A DNA stretch of 64,000 nt, taken from NCBI GenBank assembly GCA_950022655.1, contig OX465584.1, positions 42,576,723 through 42,640,722 of the forward strand, read 5' to 3'. A program made the position numbers and the translations under genes. Below are positions 47,128 through 56,982 of this stretch, one piece after another. Numbering within the stretch: position 1 is the stretch's first letter; every line of letters begins with the position of its first letter. The notes under the pieces were generated by a model. The model had not been told where the DNA came from, searched no databases, and saw only the letters and a list, made by a program, of their open reading frames with translations. The stretch comes from Alentia gelatinosa. Taxonomy: Eukaryota > Annelida > Polychaeta > Phyllodocida > Polynoidae.

Positions 47128-47347
47128 GGCTATTTTATTATTATTACATTATTACACCTTATGTAATAACCCATAATAACTATACTTATTATGTTATTCT
47201 CATTATAATTGACATACCATATATCTTTGTCAATTATCCATGTTCATTCTTATTATTAATATTCATCGTAATATTGTATTACTCTTATTCATATCAATAA
47301 GAACTCACTACGGCTTCACTCTTCGTTCATCAGGGTTAGGGGTAATG
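47128..47347 (+). repeat. Ngaro split direct repeat B2
   Basis: Matches B1 apart from the missing 22 bp and about two substitutions; ends GGGGTAATG at 47347, followed by repeat X sequence AAGATTAG. Confidence 0.92.
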
Positions 47348-47378
47348 AAGATTAGTTTCTGTATTTCAGCTTTAACAA
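47348..47378 (-). repeat. repeat X, copy 3, remainder after the Ngaro insertion
   Basis: AAGATTAGTTTCTGTATTTC and the following AGCTTTAA are the reverse complement of 13375-13408. They complete the repeat interrupted at 42392. Confidence 0.8.
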
Positions 47379-47860
47379 CTGTCATTGTAGCTTCGCGACA
47401 GAGTTATGTAGAGACGATAGTAGTAAACAATACTTCAAAAGTAACAAACTAAATTCTGGCCTCAAACCCCCAAAGATTTAGCACTACGCCTCGTTCTCAC
47501 TGGCCCCCCGAAATGGTGTTTTGAACCACGGGTATCTGTTGTTTAAGCGGGTTCTCTTTTTGGCATTCTGTTATAAATATGCATTTATAAGCTGAAGCTT
47601 TCTTGCCTTCATTATACACCCTGGATTACAAGTATTTTACCCTAAATTGATATAGAAGGTTGTTGAAATACTAACATCTCCTTTCTCAGACATCACACAT
47701 TGACCACTTGTTGATATCTATTTCTGCCGAAGCACTGCAGTAAGCTTTAATTACTGCACACGTGTGCTGTATACAGTGTATACTGCATGCCTCAGAATGT
47801 GAAGTATAGTAGAAACACTTGTAAACAGACACCCTCCCATCGGGGCCAAAGTGTTTGCAT
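47379..47860. other. intronic sequence, nothing recognised
   Basis: AT-rich sequence between the retroelement and the first SINE-like head. No gene seen. Confidence 0.45.
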
Positions 47861-47921
47861 GTAGGGGTATTGAGCTCTCAACCTTAAGTTTCTCTTGTAG
47901 AGACTCTACCACTTGACTACT
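47861..47921 (-). repeat. tRNA-like SINE head, copy 1
   Basis: Read on the minus strand it gives TAGTCAAGTGGTAGAGTCTC (pol III A-box/D-arm-like) and, about 30 bases on, GGTTGAGAGCTCAATACCCC (B-box/T-arm-like). The block is flanked on the plus-strand right by CTGACATGTAGAGGGAATGT, which recurs near 48095 and, in altered form, at 48330. Pairing is too poor for a functional tRNA. Confidence 0.55.
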
Positions 47922-48270
47922 GACACTGACATGTAGAGGGAATGTTTAAGGGACTTATGAATGCATGGACAAATCTGGTTGCTCACAATACACCAGGTGG
48001 CAGGCACTGCAATGAAAACGCTAGTTCTTTTCATATCCAACCAGTGTCAGTGCTGTGATCAGACTATACCAGTACAGCCAAGGGATAAGAGACTGACATG
48101 TAGATGGAATGTTTAAGTCGGACTGTCTCTATAAGATTCTGAAGGAAAATAGAAATAATTCAGAAAGAGAAAAAAATGACAACTTACAATAGCAATTATA
48201 CAGTGACTAGTGAAGTGGAACTAAAGTTGGTTCCTAAAAGAATTTTTCTGACTGAGAAAAGCTCTCCATG

Positions 48271-48329
48271 GAGGGGAATTGAACGCTCAACCATAGTTGT
48301 TCTTGCAGACACTCTACCTCTATACTACA
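48271..48329 (-). repeat. tRNA-like SINE head, copy 2
   Basis: On the minus strand: TAGTATAGAGGTAGAGTGTC (A-box-like) and GGTTGAGCGTTCAATTCCCC (B-box-like), with the same spacing and order as the copy at 47.9 kb. A tRNA-derived SINE rather than a tRNA gene, since the stems do not pair well. Confidence 0.55.
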
Positions 48330-48515
48330 TGTCATGTAGAGGGAACTTTTAAAGCGAATATCAACTCGTGGTAAAACGGCCACAATGGCCTGCACTGCCA
48401 CCTCATGGAAAAAGTTGTAACTACAGTCATGTGACCTTTTGGTCATGTTTTTTTTATCACCAGCACCCAAGTGTGTGTCAAAAGGTCGGTTCCATGTGGT
48501 GTGGGTCTCAGTGAT

Positions 48516-48828
48516 CAGGGACCTGTTTCATTAGTTTCGTGACATGTCTGTGACACCATACAGACATTGGGGTTGTCTAGTTTTGTGACAACACAAGTAG
48601 CTGCCCTTAGGAAAAGACAGACCCCAAACATAAGAATTAGACAAATCTACACGTCATGGACCTGTTTCACTAGTTTCGTGACAAAAGTGTTAGACAGACA
48701 TGAAAAATGGCACCAACAATGCAAGCAAGAACGGACAAAACAAAGTCTAGTGTCTAGTTCTTATGAAACCGGACACACCATCTAGACAGCATCTAGACAT
48801 GTCAAGAAACTAGTGAACCAGGTCCCTG
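48516..48828. mobile_element. MITE with CAGGGACCTG termini
   Basis: About 313 bp. The left end CAGGGACCTGTTTCATTAGT and the right end ACTAGTGAACCAGGTCCCTG are inverted complements with a few mismatches, continuing inward through TTTCGTGACATGTC / GACATGTCAAGAAA. An internal direct copy of GGACCTGTTTCACTAGTTTC lies at about 48659. The CAGGG start is reminiscent of hAT ends, but no 8-bp duplication is visible in the flanks. Non-coding. Confidence 0.75.
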
Positions 48829-49075
48829 GAAACCACTGCCGCTCTGACTTACACTGAGCTATAGATAGAATCAGATTGAATAGTACGTAAAGGGAGTGTT
48901 CATTAGTTATGGCTGGTGGGCACAGTTTTTGGAGGGGAATTCACTAATCGTTGACTGACTCTTGCCTAGCTGCCCCACATCACTAACTTTTAAGCCCAAC
49001 TCCGTTACGATGCCTCGTGCGGTCCATAACTATAGAAACTGTCAATAACTATCAAAAATGACTAGGTTTGGAACT

Positions 49076-49363
49076 TAAGGCCCGGCGTCCACCTACTACG
49101 ATAGAATCGTAGACCTCCCGATATGGCACCGATATAAAATGTCAAAATCGGTGCCATATCGGGAAGGTGCAAAATCGTAGACATATGTCTAGACAAGCCA
49201 ATCCATCATGCGTTGTATGGGGGTTTTATCGGTGTCTAATCGCAGAAACGTGGTCAACTACCCCGATATCAGGTAACCTTCCGACGTGATTTTGATTTTT
49301 TATCGGGAGGTGCATCGTAGACGATATCGCTGCCATATCGTAGTAGGTGGACGCCGGGCCTAA
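49076..49363 (-). mobile_element. MITE family A, copy 4
   Basis: Terminal inverted repeats GGCCCGGCGTCCACCTACTA and complement, flanked by TAA on both sides. The interior is in the opposite orientation to copies 2 and 3 and contains CATATGTCTAGACAAGCC. About 285 bp, non-coding. Confidence 0.88.
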
Positions 49364-49965
49364 ATGTCCATAACAGTCATTAAATGTCCATAACTATCAA
49401 AACCGTATTTGCGTTACTTACCATTACTTACCGCTATTTTCAACCTCCCTAAATAGACGTTACCCATCAAAATGTGTTACAATTGAATTGTGTTACGCTA
49501 CCTAGGAACGAGTTACATCACATCCTAACCCCGCTATCGCGTTACCGTTACCACGTTACCCTTCAACCACGTTACCATCCTAAATCTGTTACTGCATCAC
49601 AGTTACCACATTACCTTTCTAACCCTTTTACCTTGTTACTATTTTAACCATGTTACTCTTTTAACCCTGTTACCACGTTACTGTTACTGTTACTGTATTA
49701 TTGTACCAGCCCCCTTATGGGTTATTGTTCTAACTGCGTTACCTACTAACCCGTTACGCGTTACCATTCTAACCACGTTACATACTAACCCTGGTACGCG
49801 TTACCGTTCTAACCACATTATAGAACTAACCCTTTTACACATTTCTTTTCTAACTGCATGACCATACTAAACCTGTTACGTGTTACTATTTTAACTGCAT
49901 TAGCATTTGAAATGCATTACCATTCTAACTTTGTTACTCCATTACCATCACTGCATGAAGACCAC
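49364..49965. repeat. degenerate minisatellite of GTTAC/TAACC units
   Basis: Over about 550 bp the words CGTTACC, TTCTAACC and ACGTTACC recur at roughly 20-bp spacing with heavy divergence. No frame is conserved. Confidence 0.6.
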
Positions 49966-49971
49966 TATTTT

Positions 49972-50216
49972 ATTCATATATACGCCATTGCGGAAGTGCA
50001 TGTATCGGCTGTGAATTGACTTGTTTTCATATATATTCGCCTGTATTTCACACCAGCGTATGAGGCGTATACAAGACTGTTTCCTTTTAAATCCGGACGC
50101 GTCTTGGCTGTATTTCACACCAGGCGTATACAAGAGGAAATATTCTTTGCGCAACATGTATATGCTGGCCGTATACATGTTATATACGCCCGGCGTATTT
50201 ATATGTGTACATATAG
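49972..50216 (-). mobile_element. CGTATA-rich element, second copy
   Basis: Aligned in reverse with 7716-7945: same order of TCATATATACG, GCATGTATC, GGACGCGT, CAAGAGGAAATAT, ACATGTATA and the closing TTATATACG block. It lacks the 77-bp flanking repeats seen at 7.6 kb. Confidence 0.65.
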
Positions 50217-50382
50217 AAAATAAAAAAGGTTCGCCCCCCACCCGGTTGTGTTGGTAGTGGTCTCAGTCAGAAACCCTACCACCCACCCCCCTCCCCCGCC
50301 GCCGGCTGCCGCTCGCCGCCCACCGCCCGTTTATGACATGATCTAGATTAGAGAGGAGTATCATTTGAGTGCTTTTCTGCTA

Positions 50383-50767
50383 AGTCTATGCATCATTATT
50401 ACAGATTTCCCTGAAATTCTGTTCATCTGTGCTAATCCCAGGTTAACAAGCCCACCCAACAGCCCAAAACAGTATTCTGTAGCTATGAGAATGGATTTCA
50501 TATCTGTAATTAGAATAATATATGCAAAAGATAGGGGGGAAAGAGAGGATCACAAAGATATTTGGATTTTAAAAATCGGTCAAGTAGTTCAAGAATTATG
50601 GAGGAAAGTCTAGTCAGATTAAAATAAATATCTCCATTGGATTCAGCATGTTAAAATACCCCAGTATGTTAAATTACATGTCTCTATCATCAATATCTAG
50701 AGAGTTATTCTAATAAATATGTTCATCTGTGCTAATCATTATGTGGTGCCATGCTTTCTACTGTTTT
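50383..50767 (+). mobile_element. element Y, copy 2, left part (split by element Z)
   Basis: Nearly identical to about 41005-41030 joined to 41181-41513, including TCTGTTCATCTGTGCTAATC, ATATCTCCATTGGATTCAG and ATGTGGTGCCATGCTTTCTA. It breaks at 50767 after CTGTTTT; the rest of the inverted repeat resumes at 59001 with TTTCTATATACTTGAGTTCC. Confidence 0.8.
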
Positions 50768-51230
50768 TAGTGGAGGAAATCTAAGGTTTGACCTTGAAAA
50801 AATTGCAATATAAGGTTTTTCTGTGGATTTGTAGGCCCAAGCATTTCCTGAACAACATATAAAAAATCTACATGAATTCCATGGGGGGAAATGCCCGAAA
50901 AAGCCAAAAATCAAAATGGCCGCCGTCTTACCTGAGAATTATCAATTTTTACCCCCCTTTTCACGTCCCTTTTTACAAATATAGTCATGTGACCCCTCAA
51001 ATTGAAGCATTTTGAGAGAACTACGCCATTGGGCTATTTCTGCCATTGTGTTGGGGATCTGGTTACCATAGCAACCAATAAATCTGGTCACTAGGGTGAT
51101 TTTTAGAGCCATGATATTAACAGCATTTAACCAATATGAGAGCTGGAGCCTTTTGTATATTTTTTTAGGGACAGAGATAGAGAGAATTGACAGAATAAGA
51201 AAATATATTCTTTCTAGCTGACCTTGACCC
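50768..51230 (+). repeat. element Z left terminal inverted repeat
   Basis: It matches the reverse complement of 58540-59000 with scattered differences and lacks about 20 bp (around GGGAAATTTAGGGCCCAAC) present in the right arm and in the subterminal copy. Contains the X-box-like palindrome at 51061-51076. Confidence 0.8.
51061..51076. promoter_or_regulatory. RFX X-box-like palindrome
   Basis: GGTTACCATAGCAACC fits the RFX-family half-site pattern GTNRCC..RGYAAC with a 2-base spacer. It lies in the Z left terminal repeat. Confidence 0.45.
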
Positions 51231-51299
51231 TTCCTCAAGGTCAAAGGTCAAATAAAACTAATGGGAAGAGTAGTATTGTTTTTATCCAGATTCTCAAAT

Positions 51300-51556
51300 T
51301 TCAGCATTCTTGGCAAATTTAGGGCCCAACCTTGAACGAATTGCAATATGAGGTTTTTCTGTAGATTTGTAGACCCAAGACTTGCCTGAACTACATACTA
51401 AAAATCTACATAAAATCCATGGAGGGAAATGCCAAAAATAACCAAAAATCAAAATGGCCACCATTTTACTTTAGAATTATCACTTTTTTGCCTCCCATTT
51501 CACATCCTTTTGGACATATATAGTTATGTGACCCCTTAGATTGAAGCATTTTGAGA
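51300..51556 (+). repeat. subterminal partial copy of the Z terminal repeat
   Basis: Runs from AATTTAGGGCCCAACCTTGA through ATGGAGGGAAATGCC to TTGAAGCATTTTGAGAG. It is colinear with 50.79-51.02 kb with about 10-15 percent change by eye. Confidence 0.8.
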
Positions 51557-52650
51557 GTGGGAGAGGGGGTAGATGATTAAACTCGTAAAAACCTAAAGAT
51601 TATTGAGATACTATTTTCTAGACACAATTTGTTTTTGTAGGCATATCTATTCATCAGATTGACAAAAACTCAGATGGATAAATGGGATGGGGGAAGGGAG
51701 GGATAAAAATGGGGAAAAGATAAAAAAGAAACTAGCTCTGAAGGAAGGCTGCAGAAAATGTTTCCTCAGATAGTAATAAGGCTAAGTAACTAAGGGAATG
51801 ATCAATATTAAGGGGAAATAGAATTAGATTTATGGAATGATTTAAAAAACCCAGACTTCATAGGCTGGTCTCCCAGTCCAAAGTTCGGCCACAGGCAGGA
51901 TCTATTGCTCTGATAGGGTCATTCTCATAGAACCAGTGCAACTCCAATTTTAGTCGTTTCCTGCATTCAATTTTTTGCACAGTGTCTTCAATGTTTATTT
52001 TTTCTGTTTTAAATGATAGATCTCGCTGAGTGCTCGAGGGGGAGTATAGGTTTTACTGGTCAAATATCAATATTTTGGTCTCCAGGAGGTATAAATAGGT
52101 CAAAAATCACCAAAAATAGGTAAGATAATGCCCTGGAAAACCCATTTTTGATATGTAGCTAATTTTTTCTATTTATCCCTAGAGTTTTACATTGAAATAT
52201 TATTATCAGCAAAAAAAATTGAAAAAGTTCTATTAGGGAAAAGGTTGGTGAAACTGCCTATCTTGTAGCGTGACCAGACTATTAGAACGTTCTTTATTTA
52301 TTATGGGTAAAAAATGAAATTTAATGAATACTGTTTTTGAAGAGATAGTGGCTAGAAGTAACTCTTGATAAAAAAAATTAACTCTTTAACCAAAACCAAA
52401 CTCTTCCATTTTACTTTATTTCTTATTTATACTTAATCCCAGTTTTTGGCTGTATTTTCATGTATTCAAGAGAAATCCAGTTATTTTGCAATGATTTTTG
52501 AAATTACAATATTTAATTAATCAAACTGTCATAGTTATTTAGAACTGTGAGTACTTTTATCGGGAAACAACAATAAAAGAATCTTTGTTAAAGCAAAATA
52601 TTGAATAAAAGCTGCAAACTGATAATTTTCTGACCATTGGTGTCTCTTGC
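51557..52650. other. interior of element Z, nothing recognised
   Basis: AT-rich sequence without open frames of note. Confidence 0.45.
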
Positions 52651-52660
52651 TACGTGACTG

Positions 52661-53140
52661 CCCTTATCATGCTATGTCTTACAGAGTGGTTTTTACCATT
52701 AAAATGCAACTTTTTCCTATTATTCAATTTTCAACCAGTAAAATCTTATCAGGAATTGATCCTAACATGCATACAAGCAAATACTACAAAATTCAGCACT
52801 ATTTTATGTATTATCAATTTTTTGTATGGTGATAAAAGTATTTAGTGGCTCCAACTGATGGCTGTCTCTTACAGAGTGGTTTTTACCAATAAAATGCCAT
52901 TTTACAGTTTTATTCAAGTTTTGAATGGTACAATTTTTTTCAGAATTGTTCCTAACATGCCTACTAGCAATTAATACAAAATTCAGCACTATTATATGTA
53001 ATAATAATTTTGTATATGGCGAAAATGGTATTCAGAGGCCCCAAATGATGGCTGCCTCTTACAGAGTGGTTTTTACCATTAAAATCCCACTTTTTCCTAT
53101 CATGAAATTTTCAACCGGTACAATCTTATTATAAATTGAT
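52661..53140. repeat. 190-bp tandem repeat, about 2.5 copies
   Basis: CTTACAGAGTGGTTTTTACC occurs at 52678, 52868 and 53058, an exact 190-bp period. Each is followed by AAAATGC or AAAATCC, TCAACCGGT-type and CCTAACATGC-type blocks. Non-coding. Confidence 0.8.
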
Positions 53141-53159
53141 CCTAGCATATTTGCCCTCA

Positions 53160-54835
53160 ACCAGACTGCCCCTCCACATACTGCCCCTCCACCATACTGC
53201 CCCTCTGATATACTGTGGTATGGGTGAGAGGCAGTGTAGTTAGGAGCTGCGTACATACTTTATGAATGGCCCCTAAACGATACTGCCCCTCAGCATACTG
53301 CTCCTAAATGATACTGCCCTTAAACCATACTGCCACTAAAGTACCTCTATCAGGGGCAGTATGGTTTAAGGGCAGTATCATTTAGGAGCAGTATGGTTTA
53401 AGGGCAGTATAGGGGAGGGACTGTATAGTAGAGGGGCAGTATGGTAAAGGGGCAGTATGGTGGAGGGGCAGTATTGTAGAGGGGCAGTATGGTGGAGGGA
53501 CAGTATAGTAGATGGGCAGTTTGGTGGAGGGGCAGTATGGTGGAGGGGCTGTATGGTGGAGGGGCAGTATAGTAGATGGCCAGTATGTTGGAGGGGCAGT
53601 ATTGTAGAAGGACAGTATAGTAGAGGGGCAGTATGGTGGAGGGGCTGTATGGTGGAGGGGCAGCATGATTGAGGGCTAGTATGGTGGAGGGCCAGTATGG
53701 TGGAGGGGCAGTATTGTAGAAGGACAGTATAGTAGAGGGGCAGTATGGTGGAGGGGCTGTATGATGGAGGGGCAGTATTGTAGAGGGGCAGTATGGTGGA
53801 GGGACAGTATAGTAGATGGGCAGTTTGGTGGAGGGGCAGTATGGTGGAGGGGCTGTATGGTGGAGGGGCAGTATAGTAGATGGCCAGTATGTTGGAGGGG
53901 CAGTATTGTAGAAGGACAGTATAGTAGAGGGGCAGTATGGTGGAGGGGCTGTATGGTGGAGGGGCAGCATGATTGAGGGCTAGTATGGTGGAGGGCCAGT
54001 ATGGTGGAGGGGCAGTATTGTAGAAGGACAGTATAGTAGAGGGGCAGTATGGTGGAGGGGCTGTATGGTGGAGGGGCAGCATGATTAAGGGCTAGTATGG
54101 TGGAGGGCCAGTATGGTGGAGGGGCAGTATAGTAGAGGGGCAGTATTGTAGAGGGGTATTATATTGTGGAGAGGCAGTATGGTTGAAGGGCAGTATGGTG
54201 GAGGTTCAGTATTGTAGAGGGGAAGTATAGTAGGGGCAGTAAGATTGGGGGACAGTATGGTCTAAGGGCAATATGGATTAAGGACAGCAGGATAGTAGAG
54301 ATGCAGTATGGATTAAGGGGAATATCATTGAGAAGCAGTATGGTAGAGGAGGAGTATAGTGTAAAGGCAGTATGGCTGAGAGGCAGTACTGTTGAGGGGC
54401 AGTATGGAGGTTGAAGGAAAGTATGGGTGAGGGGTAGTATGGTTGAGGGGCAGCATGGGTGAGGAGCAGTATGTGTGAGGGGCAGAATGGTTGAGGATCT
54501 GTATGGTGGAGGGGCAGTATTGTAGAGGGACAGTATGGTAAAGGGGCAGTATGGTAGAGGGGCAGTATTGTGGAGGGGGAGTATGGTGAAGGGGTAGTAT
54601 GGTTGAGGATTAGTATGGTGGAGGGGCAGTATTGTAGAGGGACAGTATGTTAAAGGGGCAGTATGGTAGAGGGGCAGTATGGTGGAAGGGCAGTATGGTA
54701 GAGGGGCAGTATGGTGGAGGGCCAGTATGGTGGAGGGGGAGTATGGTAGAGGGACAGTATGGTAGAAGGGCACTATGGTAGAGGGAAAGTATGGTGGAGG
54801 GGCAGTTTGGTGGAGAGGAGGAAAGGGAGCGGCTG
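53160..54835. repeat. GGGGCAGTATGGTGGA minisatellite with strand switch
   Basis: About 100 units of 16-17 bp. From 53160 to about 53340 the units read ATACTGCCCCTCCACC; from about 53353 onward they read as the complement, GGGGCAGTATGGTGGAG. Around the switch, 53300-53334 and 53355-53389 form a perfect or near-perfect palindrome. A higher-order period of 304 bp is evident (the block at 53457 recurs at 53761). Long open frames on both strands here are repeat artefacts. Confidence 0.9.
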
Positions 54836-55554
54836 CGGTTACACTTTACAGGCATTTTAGGGAGTGGAAATCGTGATGTTTTTCTTCCTGAATAGGATCG
54901 GCATGTGTTTGTTGAATAGGATATTGAAAAGGATATGGGGCTATAAGTAGCTAAAACATAACATACAGTCCGTAGTGTGTTTTCACTTCCCATTTTATAA
55001 ATTTCTGTGAAAATGTTCAAGCTGTTAAACAATATAAACCACTTTTGGTAATCTATAGATAGATTAAATGTTATGTCTATGAATTTTACTTCTAATATTC
55101 TTAAACTATATATTCAGATGTGATATTTCTCACTGTAACCCCCTTAGATTATACTGAATTGGTCATTTTAACATTCTAGAAATTGAATGGACAAATAAAA
55201 TAGGCTTACTTTATTGTGCCATGGTGTATCAGCAATGAAATAAATTAAAAGGTTAGATGCACAATGAAGTGATCAAGTGCAAGTGATCAAAAGGTGTATG
55301 ATATGATATGATAGTAAACCTGCAGTTGTGTTTTTTCTATTCACATAAAATTAATATAATATTTTTGGCTAATGTTAAAGGACATTGTCAAAGGTCACCA
55401 GGAGCAGCTAATGTAGGGCCTAAGGGTTCTTGATCTAATCTATGATTTTGATTAAAACATGAATATTGTAGGACAGAATCATATTCTCTCTATAATTGGC
55501 TATTGATTTATATTCAAAGAAAATAATTTTCAGATCAAGGTGACTTATACAGTA
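54836..55554. other. interior of element Z, nothing recognised
   Basis: AT-rich, no frame or repeat noted. Confidence 0.45.
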
Positions 55555-55560
55555 CAGATG

Positions 55561-55629
55561 TTGGATTTGAACCCACACACTTTGGATTGAGAAAGCAAGC
55601 TGACCTATTTTGGTAAACTAGATAACAGG
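55561..55629 (-). repeat. tRNA-like SINE head, copy 3 (different family)
   Basis: On the minus strand the block ends with GTGTGGGTTCAAATCCAAC, a perfect pol III B-box type sequence. TAGTTTACCAAAATAGGTCA upstream is a weak A-box/D-arm candidate. Stems do not form a good cloverleaf. Confidence 0.4.
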
Positions 55630-56029
55630 GAGCTATTTCAAAAGTAGAGTGAGGTCTTGCGAGCGGCACGTCACATTTCAAAGTGAGAGGCCAACAACAG
55701 CGAGCGGCACTTCAAATTAAAATGGCAGCAAAACCGTTACCAATACCCAATAGCGAGCAGCACCTCCACCTTGACAGCGACACTTCAAGTGCAGTTGTTT
55801 AGCTCTTGCTTTGGCGGTGAGTACTCTTGTTTAGCACCCTCCCAACTTTTGAGACAGCTCCCTAATCTATGTAGGTCATGATATGTGGGAGAGCTTGTGA
55901 GCAGTTACCTCTAATCTGACTGTAGAGGTACCACACTTGAAACTGTAGGTAAGCTCAGTCGCAATGTACAGGCAAATATGTATGTGAACCACTCCCTTTG
56001 CGATACATTTAAAATACATTTAAAGAATT
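55630..56029. other. interior of element Z, short CGAGCGGCAC repeats
   Basis: At about 55660-55790, GCGAGCGGCAC or GCGAGCAGCAC and CACTTCAA words recur three or four times at about 45-bp spacing. No gene is seen. Confidence 0.4.
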
Positions 56030-56056
56030 CAATTTTTCATCAAAAAGAATGATATT

Positions 56057-56072
56057 GGTTGCCATGGCAACC
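56057..56072. promoter_or_regulatory. perfect RFX X-box palindrome
   Basis: GGTTGCCATGGCAACC is the symmetric consensus-type RFX site. An identical palindrome lies at 56412-56427. Confidence 0.5.
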
Positions 56073-56411
56073 GAAAATGTAAAAGACAGACTACAGATAG
56101 ATTCTATTCATCATATGAGAATAAAATCCAAGGTTTCAAAAGAATCTAACAAAATAATGAACTTCCAAACTTGACACGCTTCTTTACTAGATAATCCCAT
56201 GGGAGACACTTCCTCTCTTGATAGATATTGGATGAAAATGTTGTGTTGATTATTTCAGTTTCTTTAGCAAACTAAGGCTCCAAAGTGGTGTGCATCGTCA
56301 GTGGATTGTCCCAACTTAGTATCCAGACCATTATAGCCAAGATATATGACAGTATTATCAAATGACTGCTATTTCCTTGAAAAACTGTTTGTTGTCAAAA
56401 AGAATTAAATT

Positions 56412-56427
56412 GGTTGCCATGGCAACC
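56412..56427. promoter_or_regulatory. perfect RFX X-box palindrome, second copy
   Basis: GGTTGCCATGGCAACC, in the second of the two diverged blocks. Confidence 0.5.
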
Positions 56428-56913
56428 GAAAAATGTAAAAGAACAGACTACAGACAGAATTTACATATGACAATAGAAGCCCAAGTTTGAAAAGAATCTA
56501 ACCAAGCATTATGAAATCCAGGCTACTACTCAATAATTTCCTGTATACTACGATTTTGAGGCCATATACCACAGATTTCAATCCCTATACCACAGTTATG
56601 GTATCTGACAGGTTTTAAATAATGGTTCATGGTTTACTGTGTCCCCATACATTTTCAATCAGGTCTTTGTATATAATAGATAATAAAACTTATTATATTG
56701 CCTAGAAGTTCAATCTATATTCATAACACAATATCATGTTAATCTTCAAGTACATGGTTTTGTAACTTATGTGTGATTCTGTCAAATAATAGTATTATTT
56801 TGTATGTCTGGCTCCAGCTGAACTAAGACAAGCTTTGATCCCTGCAGAAATTATTAAGTAGACAAGGTACAAAAGTCATCCCAGAAACTTTCATTCACTT
56901 CAGATTTGAAAAG

Positions 56914-56971
56914 GTGTCCATTAACATGGGGTGTCCGCTTATGTGGGGTGTTTGTTAGGCGGGGTTCTATC
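56914..56971 (-). repeat. pogo-like terminal sequence
   Basis: GGGGTGTCCGCTTATGTGGGG and GGCGGGGTTCTAT are close to the terminal repeats at 61.4 kb. The PIN-like pseudogene begins just beyond it. Confidence 0.6.
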
Positions 56972-56982
56972 ATTTTCAATTT

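Larger units (their letters stand above)
42393..47347 (+). mobile_element. Ngaro-type tyrosine-recombinase retrotransposon, 4955 bp
   Basis: A complete-length element in the order A1 (42393-42582), gag-like frame, reverse transcriptase/RNase H, tyrosine recombinase, B1 (46654-46895), A2 (46896-47085), B2 (47128-47347). These split direct repeats, together with a tyrosine recombinase in place of an integrase, define Ngaro/PAT-type members of the DIRS order. No methyltransferase domain is seen, which favours Ngaro. Junctions with the flanks show no target-site duplication when compared with the uninterrupted repeat X copy at 13.4 kb. A1/A2 differ at about three of 190 positions by eye, so insertion was fairly recent. 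Two frame breaks in RNase H and a changed catalytic residue suggest this copy is not autonomous. Confidence 0.92.
56030..56540. repeat. two diverged blocks each with a GGTTGCCATGGCAACC palindrome
   Basis: Blocks starting at about 56038 and 56392 share AAAAAGAAT..ATTGGTTGCCATGGCAACCG, then GTAAAAGA.CAGACTACAGA and AAAAGAATCTAAC. The second ends in CCAGGCTACTACTCA, which recurs at 57379 in the PIN-like pseudogene. Confidence 0.65.

Noticed and set aside
42393..47347. LTR (Gypsy/Copia) or DIRS1-type element
   Set aside because: No integrase or protease, no flanking LTRs, no inverted termini with an internal complementary region. Split direct repeats and a tyrosine recombinase fit Ngaro.
47861..48329. 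Functional tRNA genes
   Set aside because: A- and B-box-like words are present, but acceptor and anticodon stems do not pair. SINE heads fit better.
53378..54773. Several minus-strand frames of 94-234 codons (LPLHHTAPPPYCPST repeats)
   Set aside because: Produced by the 16-17-bp minisatellite, whose period keeps frames open. No start context, splice site or non-repetitive part.
53160..54835. CRISPR-like array
   Set aside because: Units are contiguous without unique spacers, and the context is an animal genome.
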